In this document: positions 1 through 6,445 of the stretch, in pieces
Layout of the letters: the number at the start of each line of letters is the position of its first letter
How positions within the stretch are numbered: position 1 is the stretch's first letter
Assembly: GCA_019423835.1 (NCBI GenBank)
Contig: JAHZAR010000016.1
Coordinates: forward strand, 24,207-34,791
Origin: Clostridiales bacterium
GTDB taxonomy: Bacteria > Bacillota > Clostridia > Lachnospirales > Lachnospiraceae
Length of the DNA: 10,585 nucleotides
Reading direction: 5' to 3'
The notes under the pieces: model-generated
Told to the model about the DNA's origin: nothing
Databases searched by the model: none
The model's input: only the letters and a program-made list of their open reading frames with translations
Position numbers and translations under genes: made by a program

Positions 1-191
1 TCTGGTCCTGGTACACAGTAAAGTCAGCCTGTTTGCTCTGGATTTTACCGGAATATACGGCATTTCCACTTTCCTCATTTGGAATCAGGATGACACCCTT
101 ATAGGCGAAGCCTTCCCTGGAGATGGTTCTGGAATAGACTGCAGTAAACACCGCGATTATGACAGTAAAGAAGAGGATACTATCCTTTCAC
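1..191 (-). CDS. Partial single-pass membrane-anchored hypothetical protein, disrupted start
   Basis: I do not recognise the protein. Reading leftward from 184 the frame is open to the window edge for 61 codons. It starts with a hydrophobic helix (DSILFFTVIIAVFTAVYS) followed by a polar extracytoplasmic-looking segment (TISREGFAYKGVILIPNEES), the pattern of an N-terminal membrane anchor or uncleaved signal. A good Shine-Dalgarno, AGGAGG, lies at 202-207, but no intact start joins this frame. The ATG at 197-199 is in frame but only two bases from the SD and reaches TGA at 188-190. The GTG at 189-191 has usable spacing but reads GTG AAA GGA TAG. Removing one G from the GG at 184-185 would give an ordinary MKDSILFF start. 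The gene may therefore be frameshifted, or there may be a sequence error. The C-terminus lies outside the window. Confidence 0.45.
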
Positions 192-250
192 TGAACCATA
201 TCCTCCTGTATATGAAACGGTCAGTCTGCTGACACTTCTTCAGATAAGCT

Positions 251-283
251 GTTATACCAATCTGCCTATCATAAACTATACCA
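251..283 (-). promoter_or_regulatory. Possible tandem extended -10 promoter elements
   Basis: On the minus strand two TGG-TATA elements occur 24 bases apart: TGGTATAGT (275-283) and TGGTATAAC (251-259). Both match the extended -10 form (TGN followed by a near-TATAAT hexamer), and neither has a clear -35. They lie 45-90 bases before the disrupted start at 191 and after the flavoprotein stop at 314, so they could drive the partial membrane protein. The call rests on motif match alone. Confidence 0.3.
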
Positions 284-313
284 CATTCCGCTGTTTCAGA
301 TATTACTTAAGTC

Positions 314-1576
314 TTACATTTTATTAAAATCAACTATTGGCACCTGCCCAACGCTCTCCCCCGCCAGGTGCCCCGTAGACCACGCAATCTGAAGATTGAA
401 TCCTCCCGTCACAGCGTCCAGATCCAGAACCTCCCCTGCAAAGTAGAGTCCCTTTACCTTCTTTGACTCCATGGTGGACGGATTGATCTCCTTCACCTGA
501 ACTCCGCCCTGGGTGATAATGGCCTCGCCGAAGCCCCGAAGCCCGTTTAAAGTCAGGGTAAAGCCCTTAACAGAAGCTGCCAGGCGCCTCCTCTCTTCCC
601 TGGTGATCTCGTTGACCGGCTTCTCCGGGGCAATGCCGCTTCGCGCGATGATCACGGGTATCATCTTGGAAGGCAGAAGGCGGTTCAGAGAATTTTTGAA
701 CTGTTTATTCTTCGCCTCCTCAAAATCCCTTAGAATGCGGGCGTCGAGCTGCTCCTCGGAGAGGGCCGGCTTCAGATCAATGGTTAGTGTCAGGTTCCCC
801 TTTTTCAGCTCCTTTGCCGCGTAGCTGCTGGCGCTTAAAAGCACAGGGCCGCTGACGCCGAAGTGGGTGACCAGCATCTCCCCAAAATCCCGGTAAATCT
901 CCTTTTTTCCTCTCTTTACAGAGATCTCGATATTTTTGAGAGCCAGCCCCTGCAGCTCCTTCACCACATCCTCCTCTGTGGTAAAGGGAACCAGAGCCGG
1001 CGAAAGCTCTGTCACCGCGTGTCCCGCTTCCCTGGCGAACCGGTAGCCGTCCCCGTCAGAACCGGTTGTGGGATAAGACATGCCGCCGGTGGCCACTATC
1101 ACTGCATCAGCATAGACTTTTTTCTTCTGGCGTTCCAAAACGACTCCCCGGCAGACGCCGTCCTCAATTAAAAGCTCTCTTACCGGCTCTCTCAGGCAGA
1201 TCTCCACATCCAGATCCTTTAAAATTTTCGTCAGCGCCCGGATAATATCTGAGGCCTTGTCCGACTGGGGGAACACCCGGCCGCCCCTCTCTGTCTTCAG
1301 ATGGCAGCCTGCCCCTTCCACAAGTGCCATCATATCCTGATTCGTAAATCCATAAAAAGCGCTGTACAAAAAACGGCGGTTGGTCACCACGCTGTCAAAC
1401 AGCGTTTCCATATCGCAGTCGTTTGTCACATTGCAGCGCCCCTTGCCTGTGATATAAATTTTTTTTCCGAGCTTCTCATTTTTCTCATAGATGGCGGCGC
1501 GGCAGCCATTTTTCGCCGCCGCTGCCGCTGCCATCATTCCGGCGGCTCCTCCGCCGATTACAATTACATGCTTCAT
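314..1576 (-). CDS. HI0933/YhiN (BaiN-like) family FAD-dependent oxidoreductase
   Basis: A 420-aa flavoprotein of the HI0933 family, also named aminoacetone oxidase family FAD-binding enzyme. The N-terminus is a Rossmann dinucleotide-binding motif, VIVIGGGAAG (residues 4-13), with the ribose-binding acidic residue at Glu31. The family signature TGKGRCNVTN follows at 43-52. The C-terminal FAD signature GLYFAGEVLDLDAVTGGFN lies about 40 residues from the end. Length and both signatures match full-length members. BaiN of Clostridium scindens, reported to reduce bile-acid intermediates, belongs to this family, but most members have no proven substrate, so a bile-acid role is not claimed. It is probably a soluble cytoplasmic enzyme. 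The start is the only ATG ahead of the Rossmann motif; its SD is weak (GGAAG about 10 bases upstream) and sits just after a hairpin. It may be the last gene of the minus-strand cluster, 115 bases after the PPK2 gene. Confidence 0.93.
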   Translation of the reverse strand: MKHVIVIGGGAAGMMAAAAAAKNGCRAAIYEKNEKLGKKIYITGKGRCNVTNDCDMETLFDSVVTNRRFLYSAFYGFTNQDMMALVEGAGCHLKTERGGRVFPQSDKASDIIRALTKILKDLDVEICLREPVRELLIEDGVCRGVVLERQKKKVYADAVIVATGGMSYPTTGSDGDGYRFAREAGHAVTELSPALVPFTTEEDVVKELQGLALKNIEISVKRGKKEIYRDFGEMLVTHFGVSGPVLLSASSYAAKELKKGNLTLTIDLKPALSEEQLDARILRDFEEAKNKQFKNSLNRLLPSKMIPVIIARSGIAPEKPVNEITREERRRLAASVKGFTLTLNGLRGFGEAIITQGGVQVKEINPSTMESKKVKGLYFAGEVLDLDAVTGGFNLQIAWSTGHLAGESVGQVPIVDFNKM

Positions 1577-1592
1577 CCTGTGTCTGCTTCCC

Positions 1593-1615
1593 GCCTCTCT
1601 TTTATCTAGAGAGGC
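1593..1615 (-). other. Stem-loop in the leader of the flavoprotein gene
   Basis: A perfect 8-bp inverted repeat, GCCTCTCT / AGAGAGGC, with a 7-base loop lies between the PPK2 stop and the flavoprotein start. Read as minus-strand RNA, its 3' arm contains the purine-rich GAGAGG and ends 16 bases before the ATG at 1576. No U-tract follows, so it is not an intrinsic terminator. It could tune translation or stabilise the processed 3' gene message. Function is inference. Confidence 0.4.
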
Positions 1616-1691
1616 CTTCCTTTCGTTTCTTTCCGTTTTCCCCCTGCTCCGGCCTTCTCCTGCTTTGCATCCCTCCCGTTTTCCGTCTCTT

Positions 1692-3230
1692 CTACTCTCC
1701 TTTGTGCTCTCCGGCCTTCTTCTCCTGTTTTCTGGCCTCCTTCTTCTCGCGGACTTTGGTTTCCAGCGCGTCTGCCACCGCCTCTAAAACCCGGATCCTT
1801 GCATAATGCTTTGAATTTCCCTCGACTACAATCCAGGGCGCATATGTGGTGGAGGTGCGCACCAGCATCTCGTTGACCGCTTCCTCATACTCGTCCCACT
1901 TGGCGCGGTTTCTCCAGTCCTCATCTGTGATTTTCCACTGCTTGTCGGGGTTTTCCATCCGCTCCTTAAACCTGCGCTCCTGCTCGTCCTTATCGATGTG
2001 AATCCAAAATTTCAGAACAACGGCCCCAAAGTTTGCCATGTGAGCCTCCATCTCGTTGATCTCGCGGTAAGCCCGGCTCCACTCCTCCTCACTGCAGAAG
2101 CCCTCAATCCTCTCCACCATCACACGCCCATACCAGGTCCGGTCAAAGATCGCAATGTGGCCTGCCTTTGGCATACGGTTCCAGAACCGCCAGAGATAGT
2201 GGTGGACTCTCTCTTCATCATTCGGCGCAGCTGTGGGGTTCACGCGGTACCCTCTTGGATCCAGATGGCTTGTGAGTCTTCTGATCGCCCCTCCCTTTCC
2301 GGCCGCATCCCAGCCCTCAAATCCCAAAACCACAGGAATTCTCAGCCTGTAAATTTCACTGTGAAGAAATTCCAGACGTTTCTGGGCATCCTCAAGATGC
2401 CTACGGTATTCTTCCTCATCTATAGTCTTTGTCAGATCCACGCCAGACAGAACCCCGTTTTTATACCCGTCTCCGTGCTCCGGCCCCACAGCCTCCTCCT
2501 GGCTCCTGTCCCTTCTCTCTCTTTTTTCAAGTTCATGCTCCAGCCGTTCCAGAACAGCTGCCATAATTTTAGCAGAAGCATAATTTTTATCTGTGGCCTC
2601 GATGATCGTCCAGGGAGCCCGCCTTGTATCCGTCTTTTCCAGCATCTCCTCATTGATATGCAGATACTCCTCATAACGGCGGTTTCTTTCCAGATCGCTG
2701 TCCGACACTCTCCACGCGGTTTCTCTGCTGCCCAGCAGTTTCTTAAAACGCTTCTTCTGCTCCTTTTTTGTAATGTACAAAAACAGCTTGATTACCACAA
2801 ATCCTCCGTCGCAGAGCTGTTCCTCAAAGGAGAGAATATCCTCAAAAGCCCGTGCAATTTCCTGCTGTGCGGGCTTTTCCTCAAACCTCTCCTCTGTCAC
2901 CTTCCGATACCAGCTTCTGTCAAAAATGGCAATCCTTCCCTGTTCCGGCGTCTTCGTCCAGAACCGCCACAGGAAGGGGCGCATCTGCTCCTCCTCCCCT
3001 GTCTGGCGGCTTGCGTAGACCTCAAAGCCCCTGGGATCCAGAGGGGCTATCAGGCGGTTAATCTGGACTCCTTTTCCGGCAGCTCCCAGTCCTTCAAATA
3101 CAATTATGACAGGAATCTTTTTCTCCTTCAGTGCGCGCTGGGCAGCTCCCAGACGCACGCCCATGGCCTCACTTGCCTTCCGGTACTCTTCCCTGTCCAT
3201 CTTCTTTTCCAGATCAATTTTTTCCAGCAT
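1692..3230 (-). CDS. pap: Two-domain PPK2-type polyphosphate:AMP phosphotransferase
   Basis: A 512-aa protein with two tandem PPK2 domains, the architecture of polyphosphate:AMP phosphotransferase, which makes ADP from AMP and polyphosphate. The C-terminal domain (about 265-495) is canonical: Walker A GWDAAGKG at 306-313, lid-side HLDPRGYRV at 322-330 and Walker B DRTWYGRV at 363-370. The N-terminal domain (about 10-235) has the same order but is degenerate: GLGAAGKG at 47-54 lacks the P-loop Asp, and DRSWYRKV at 104-111 replaces the Gly. From memory, activity in characterised two-domain enzymes is assigned mainly to the C-terminal half. A lysine-rich tail follows (KVREKKEARKQEKK). The start at 3230 is chosen because GGAGG lies six bases upstream. 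The frame is open to 3365, but that extension overlaps the reductase gene and reads as non-PPK2 sequence. It lies 59 bases after the reductase stop and is probably co-transcribed. Confidence 0.93.
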   Translation of the reverse strand: MLEKIDLEKKMDREEYRKASEAMGVRLGAAQRALKEKKIPVIIVFEGLGAAGKGVQINRLIAPLDPRGFEVYASRQTGEEEQMRPFLWRFWTKTPEQGRIAIFDRSWYRKVTEERFEEKPAQQEIARAFEDILSFEEQLCDGGFVVIKLFLYITKKEQKKRFKKLLGSRETAWRVSDSDLERNRRYEEYLHINEEMLEKTDTRRAPWTIIEATDKNYASAKIMAAVLERLEHELEKRERRDRSQEEAVGPEHGDGYKNGVLSGVDLTKTIDEEEYRRHLEDAQKRLEFLHSEIYRLRIPVVLGFEGWDAAGKGGAIRRLTSHLDPRGYRVNPTAAPNDEERVHHYLWRFWNRMPKAGHIAIFDRTWYGRVMVERIEGFCSEEEWSRAYREINEMEAHMANFGAVVLKFWIHIDKDEQERRFKERMENPDKQWKITDEDWRNRAKWDEYEEAVNEMLVRTSTTYAPWIVVEGNSKHYARIRVLEAVADALETKVREKKEARKQEKKAGEHKGE

Positions 3231-3289
3231 ATAACCCCTCCATCTCATCACCCCGAAATGCTCCGTTCCCTTTCGCCAGGCAGGCTTTT

Positions 3290-4408
3290 TTACGCCCCCT
3301 GCTTTTCCTCGAAGTATCCGGCAATCTGTTTCATCACCTGGCTGACAGGGATTCTCTGCGGACATTCCTTCTCACAGTGTCCGCAGGCCCGGCAGGAATC
3401 CGCCTTCACCTCCAGCTCTCCATAGGACTTTTTCGCCTCATCCTCATTTACAGCCGTCATATTCCAGGCTGCAAGAGTCTTTGGTATGTCAAGCCCAAAG
3501 GGGCAGGGCATACAGTAACGGCAGGCCGTGCAGTTTACCAGTGCCATCCGGTCAAACAGCTCCTTTGTCTTTAAAAGTGCCTCCCTGTCCTCCCGGCTCA
3601 GCATTCCCACTGCAGCCAAGTCTGCAAGGCGCAGGTTTTCCTGTACCTGTTCCATAGTGCTCATCCCGCTCAGCAGGAGGCTGACCTCCGGCTGATCCCA
3701 GAGAAAGCCAAAGGCACTCTCCACTGCCGTTTTTCCCTCCGGCAGACATTCCGCTACATGGGACGACAGGTTTGCCAGCTTTCCTCCAAGCAGCGGCTCC
3801 ATGACAACCACCCCGAGTCCTCTCTCAGCAGCCATTTTCAGTCCTTTCATTCCTGCCTGGTGGTCCAGGTTAATATAATTGTACTGGATCTGACAGAAAT
3901 CCCACTGATCCGTATAATTAAGTATCTCCTCAAACGCGTCCAGCGAATCATGGAAAGAAAAACCAAGAAAACGGATCTTTCCCGCTTTCTTTGCCTCCAG
4001 CATACAATCTGTCAGATGAAGTTTTTTTACCTTCTCTTCAAAACGGCTGCGGCTCAGAGCATGGAGAAGATAGAAGTCAATGTGATCGGTTTTCAGCTTT
4101 TCAAGCTGCTCGTCCAGAATCCTCTCAAAATCCCCCTCCTTTTCCAAAAGCCAGACCGGACTTTTATCTGCCAGCCATACCTTTTCTCTGTATCCGTCCT
4201 GCAGGGCCATGCCCACAACCGTTTAGCTGACTCCTTCATGGTACATATAGGCAGTATCCACGTAGTTGATCCCTCCGTCAATTCCGGCTCGGATCATCTT
4301 TACTGCCTCAGCCTCATCTACCTTTCCTTCCCTTACCGGAAGCCGCATTGCGCCAAAGCCGAGAGCTGACACCTCTGCTCCTGTTTTTCCCATTTTCCTG
4401 TACTTCAT
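3290..4408 (-). pseudogene. Aldo/keto reductase with C-terminal [4Fe-4S] domain, interrupted by TAA at codon 62
   Basis: The 373-codon frame encodes a COG1453-type (CPBC family) aldo/keto reductase: an NADPH-dependent TIM-barrel followed by a ferredoxin-like tail. The catalytic tetrad is present across the break: Asp51 and Tyr56 (DTAYMYHEG), Lys82 (LADKSP) and His116 (FYLLHAL). The tail has two cysteine clusters, Cys293/296/299/302 and Cys339/342/345/349. The only defect is TAA at 4223-4225, in the same frame on both sides, in GVS-stop-TVVG, where relatives usually have Glu; a single G-to-T change of GAA explains it. The left piece is 61 aa. The right piece could restart at GTG 4214-4216, but its SD (AAGGAG, 4231-4236) is 14 bases away and the product would lack Asp51 and Tyr56. 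The start ATG overlaps the upstream TGA (ATGA). Absence of other damage suggests a recent mutation or a sequence error. Confidence 0.85.
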
Positions 4409-4794
4409 GACTTCTTTTCCTCCCCCGTCATATATTCGTGTTCTCTCTTTATTTCCTTAAAAAGGCTGACAGAATCCCAGTTTTTATTTGTTTCCGTGAG
4501 AACTGCCTTGTAGTTGATTCTCCCTACGCCTTTCTTTCTGAGTGCCAATATCAGAGTATCAATCCTGGCTGAGGTAAAACCGGCCATGAGGAGCATCTCA
4601 TCGTCAAACTCCTCCCCCTCATAAACCATTCCGTTATCCTCTGTTTCCTTCAGTCCGGCCAGAAATCCAACCGGCTTCAGGTAATCCTCCTTCGCCACTG
4701 CCTTCAGCCGGAAGCCTAACGGCATCAGCGCCTGCCTGATTTTCATCAGACGCTCCGCATTCTTAAAATTATATAACAGCACTGTTTCCCTCAT
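4405..4794 (-). CDS. DUF3783 domain-containing protein
   Basis: A 129-aa soluble protein. Residues 66-122 match the DUF3783 pattern as I recall it: a hydrophobic strand and helix (MLLMAGFTSARIDTLILALRK), then basic residues and the conserved KAVLTETNKNWDSVSLFKEIKREHE. Residues 1-50 form a separate small alpha/beta-looking region (VLLYNF, LMPLGFRLKAV). The molecular function of the family is not known to me. The start is supported by AAGGA seven bases upstream and by a promoter at 4888-4916. Its TGA overlaps the ATG of the reductase gene by four bases, so the two are probably translationally coupled. In related Clostridia small DUF3783 genes stand beside varied genes, so the neighbourhood gives no firm clue to function. 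Confidence 0.85.
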   Translation of the reverse strand: MRETVLLYNFKNAERLMKIRQALMPLGFRLKAVAKEDYLKPVGFLAGLKETEDNGMVYEGEEFDDEMLLMAGFTSARIDTLILALRKKGVGRINYKAVLTETNKNWDSVSLFKEIKREHEYMTGEEKKS

Positions 4795-4887
4795 AGATTA
4801 TTCCTTTCTCTCTTAATTCTTTTCTCTGCTCTTCTCGCACTGCTCTTCACTCGCCATCCTGAAAAAAAGCAGACAGACTTTGTTTCT

Positions 4888-4916
4888 ATTATAAGAAAAA
4901 CGGTAAAAAAATACAA
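4888..4916 (-). promoter_or_regulatory. Sigma-A-type promoter for the DUF3783/reductase cluster
   Basis: On the minus strand a perfect -10 TATAAT (4888-4893) follows a partial -35 TTGTAT (4911-4916) with a 17-base, T-rich spacer. Transcription would begin near 4881, leaving a leader of about 85 bases before the DUF3783 start at 4794. It lies just downstream of the terminator at 4948-4991, which fits a new transcription unit starting here. Confidence 0.6.
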
Positions 4917-4947
4917 CTGCTGCCGCAGGAGTCCTCCCCTTTCCCGC

Positions 4948-4991
4948 AAAATAAAAGCAGCCCTGGAACTCTTTTCAAATCCAAGGCTGCT
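4948..4991 (-). terminator. Rho-independent terminator of the HPr-like gene
   Basis: On the minus strand a stem AGCAGCC(T)TGGA pairs with TCCA(G)GGCTGCT: seven outer pairs, one mismatch and four inner pairs around a 12-base loop. The run TTTTATTTT follows directly. It lies 75 bases after the stop of the HPr-like gene and upstream of the DUF3783 promoter, separating the two units. Confidence 0.75.
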
Positions 4992-5066
4992 ACCGCTCAT
5001 TACCTTCTTTCGTCCTCATGCTGTTTTTAAAAAACCTCCGAATAAGTTTTGGAATTTCACTTCCGC

Positions 5067-5282
5067 TTATTTCTCATCTGCTCCGTCAAAACAAAGAATC
5101 AAAATTCTTCTGACCGGCTGTATCCCCCTCAGGAGTTCATCATAATTTTTCACATCAAAGTGTTCCGGTCCTGCGGCTATGTAGATCTTGCAGCCAAAGA
5201 GATTGGCGGCCTGTATCAGAGCCGAGATGGGAAGGGGCTGTGTTCTTCCGTTCATGGAAATATTATACCGTCTTTCCAACAT
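5067..5282 (-). CDS. HPr-like protein lacking the phosphorylatable residues
   Basis: A 71-aa protein that aligns with the PTS phosphocarrier HPr over almost its whole length without gaps in the key regions. MLERRYNI resembles the first HPr strand, PISALIQAANLF matches the helix after the active site (PAALLVQTASKF in typical HPr), and HFDVKNYDELLRGI matches the VNLKSIMGLLSLG segment. At HPr numbering the active-site His15 is Gln15, Arg17 is Leu17 (Pro18 is kept) and the regulatory Ser46 is Asn46. The last helix of the usual 85-88 residues is missing. It therefore should not carry phosphate from enzyme I and more likely acts, if at all, as a binding or regulatory relative. The start is well supported by GAGGAGG seven bases upstream. 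It has its own promoter (5332-5359) and terminator (4948-4991), so it is monocistronic. Confidence 0.7.
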   Translation of the reverse strand: MLERRYNISMNGRTQPLPISALIQAANLFGCKIYIAAGPEHFDVKNYDELLRGIQPVRRILILCFDGADEK

Positions 5283-5331
5283 ACGCGTACCTCCTCACTA
5301 TATGAATGAAACATGCTGCTACTCTAGCTTT

Positions 5332-5359
5332 ACTATAACACATTTTAAAATTCTGTCAA
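5332..5359 (-). promoter_or_regulatory. Sigma-A promoter of the HPr-like gene
   Basis: On the minus strand a perfect -35 TTGACA (5354-5359) and a -10 TATAGT (5332-5337) are separated by 16 bases. Transcription would start near 5325, giving a leader of about 43 bases that contains the GAGGAGG ribosome-binding site. This is one of the two best promoters in the window. Confidence 0.8.
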
Positions 5360-5467
5360 TATATCGTAATACCAAAATTTTCATTCTTTATATTTTTTTA
5401 ATTTTTTAAGCCAGAATTTTCTCACTTTTTCTTTTTTCCTTTTTCCCATACTTCTTTTCATGATCTA

Positions 5468-5476
5468 TGGTATGAT
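5468..5476 (+). promoter_or_regulatory. Extended -10 promoter of the DMT transporter gene
   Basis: TGGTATGAT is an extended -10 element (TGN plus TATGAT) about 27 bases before the transporter ATG. The -35 region, in a T-rich tract, is poor (ATACTT at 5448-5453), as is common for extended -10 promoters. The predicted leader is about 20 bases and carries GAGG at 5493-5496. The promoter diverges from that of the HPr-like gene across a short AT-rich spacer. Confidence 0.5.
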
Positions 5477-5503
5477 GATTTCTGAAAGAAATGAGGTATT
5501 TTT

Positions 5504-6349
5504 ATGTTTATGATCGTAATTGGCGTTATCGGGATTTCTCTGTCCTCCATCCTGGTGCGTTTTTCCGACGCTCCATCTCTGGTTACCGCAGCCTACAGAC
5601 TGTTCTGGACCGTGCTCCTGATGACTCCCCCCGTTTTTATCAGACCTGCGTTTCGGAGAGAACTGTTTTCCAGGGACAGAGCCACTGCTGCTCTCTGCGC
5701 CCTGAGCGGCGTGTTTCTCTCTGTCCACTTTGTCCTCTGGTTTGAATCTCTCCGGTATACTTCTGTGACCAGCTCCACCGTCTTTGTCTGCACGGAGGCT
5801 ATATGGGTTGCTTTGGGCTACTGCCTCTTCATGGGAGGTTCGGTTTCCCGCAGAGAAACTGTCTGCATTGCCGTTTCCTTTCTGGGGAGCGTGCTCGTAG
5901 CCTTCTCCGATCTCGGCAGCCAGGAAGAGCATCTGAACGGCGATCTGATGGCTCTGGCGGCCGCAGCAGCAGCCGCCGCCTACACCCTCATCGGCCGCAC
6001 CGTGAGAAAAACGGTCTCTACCACTGTTTATACGTATCTGGTATATGTATTCTGCTCCCTCTCCCTGGCTGCTGCAGCTCTTCTGACACAGACACCCTTA
6101 AGCGGATACGGAAGCCGGACCGTTCTCTGCGGTCTTGCCCTGTCTGTCTGCTCCACCCTGCTTGGCCATTCTATGTTCAGCTTCTGCCTGAAATACATGT
6201 CCCCTGCCTTTGTATCTTCTGCCAAGCTCTGTGAACCGGCTGTGGCCTCCCTCTTTGCCGCTGTCCTGTTTGGAGAAATCCCCGCTCCCCTCCAGGCTCT
6301 GGGAGGATTGCTTATCCTGGCAGGCATCCTCGCTTTTCCACATTCATAA
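5504..6349 (+). CDS. EamA/DMT-superfamily transporter
   Basis: A 281-aa integral membrane protein with about ten hydrophobic helices (roughly residues 2-20, 28-47, 63-83, 89-109, 117-135, 145-163, 171-193, 204-226, 233-256 and 262-279) in two similar five-helix halves, the EamA (DMT) fold. Family marks are SSILVRFSDAPSLVTAAYR in the first half and LCEPAVASLFAAVLFGEIP plus GGLLILAGILA in the second. EamA proteins export or exchange small metabolites such as amino acids; the substrate cannot be read from sequence. The start at 5504 has GAGG seven bases upstream; the ATG at 5510 is a weaker alternative. Helix 6 begins with an eight-alanine run encoded by a GC-rich GCN repeat. The adjacent genes offer no substrate clue. 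Confidence 0.92.
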   Translation: MFMIVIGVIGISLSSILVRFSDAPSLVTAAYRLFWTVLLMTPPVFIRPAFRRELFSRDRATAALCALSGVFLSVHFVLWFESLRYTSVTSSTVFVCTEAIWVALGYCLFMGGSVSRRETVCIAVSFLGSVLVAFSDLGSQEEHLNGDLMALAAAAAAAAYTLIGRTVRKTVSTTVYTYLVYVFCSLSLAAAALLTQTPLSGYGSRTVLCGLALSVCSTLLGHSMFSFCLKYMSPAFVSSAKLCEPAVASLFAAVLFGEIPAPLQALGGLLILAGILAFPHS

Positions 6350-6379
6350 AAACATCCGGGACTGTTTCTGTCATGTTTT
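6349..6379 (+). terminator. Weak stem-loop after the transporter gene
   Basis: AAAACAT (6349-6355) pairs with ATGTTTT (6373-6379), and inside it GAC pairs with GTC. The stem ends in TTTT and could be a weak intrinsic terminator overlapping the stop codon of the transporter. AT-rich outer pairs make it marginal, so some read-through into the 166-aa gene is plausible. Confidence 0.35.
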
Positions 6380-6445
6380 CCTCCGCTCTCTAATATGTTT
6401 ATATAGCTGCATAGCTTGAAATTTATGATGACACGGAGGTTTACC

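Noticed and set aside
314..1576. Naming the flavoprotein baiN or assigning bile-acid reduction
   Set aside because: Family membership is clear, but the HI0933 family is broad and no other bile-acid genes are in the window.
3231..3365. N-terminal extension of the PPK2 frame up to 3365
   Set aside because: It overlaps the end of the reductase gene, its translation is not PPK2-like, and a good GGAGG sits in front of the internal ATG at 3228-3230.
1998..3425. A long plus-strand open frame of about 475 codons opposite the PPK2 gene
   Set aside because: It lies antisense to a well-supported PPK2 gene, has a low-complexity translation rich in Pro, Ser, Leu and His, and has no domain. It is open because of the codon bias of the real gene.
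4791..5000. A 69-codon minus-strand frame starting at 5000
   Set aside because: It runs through the terminator hairpin (4948-4991) and the promoter at 4888-4916 and has no properly spaced ribosome-binding site.
5393..5450. T-rich tract between the divergent promoters as an origin or curved-DNA element
   Set aside because: It contains no repeated boxes or phased A-tracts that I could define; it looks like ordinary AT-rich intergenic DNA.
5465..5932. A minus-strand frame of about 155 codons opposite the transporter gene
   Set aside because: Its translation is hydrophilic and low in complexity, it is antisense to a clear ten-helix transporter, and it crosses the transporter promoter.
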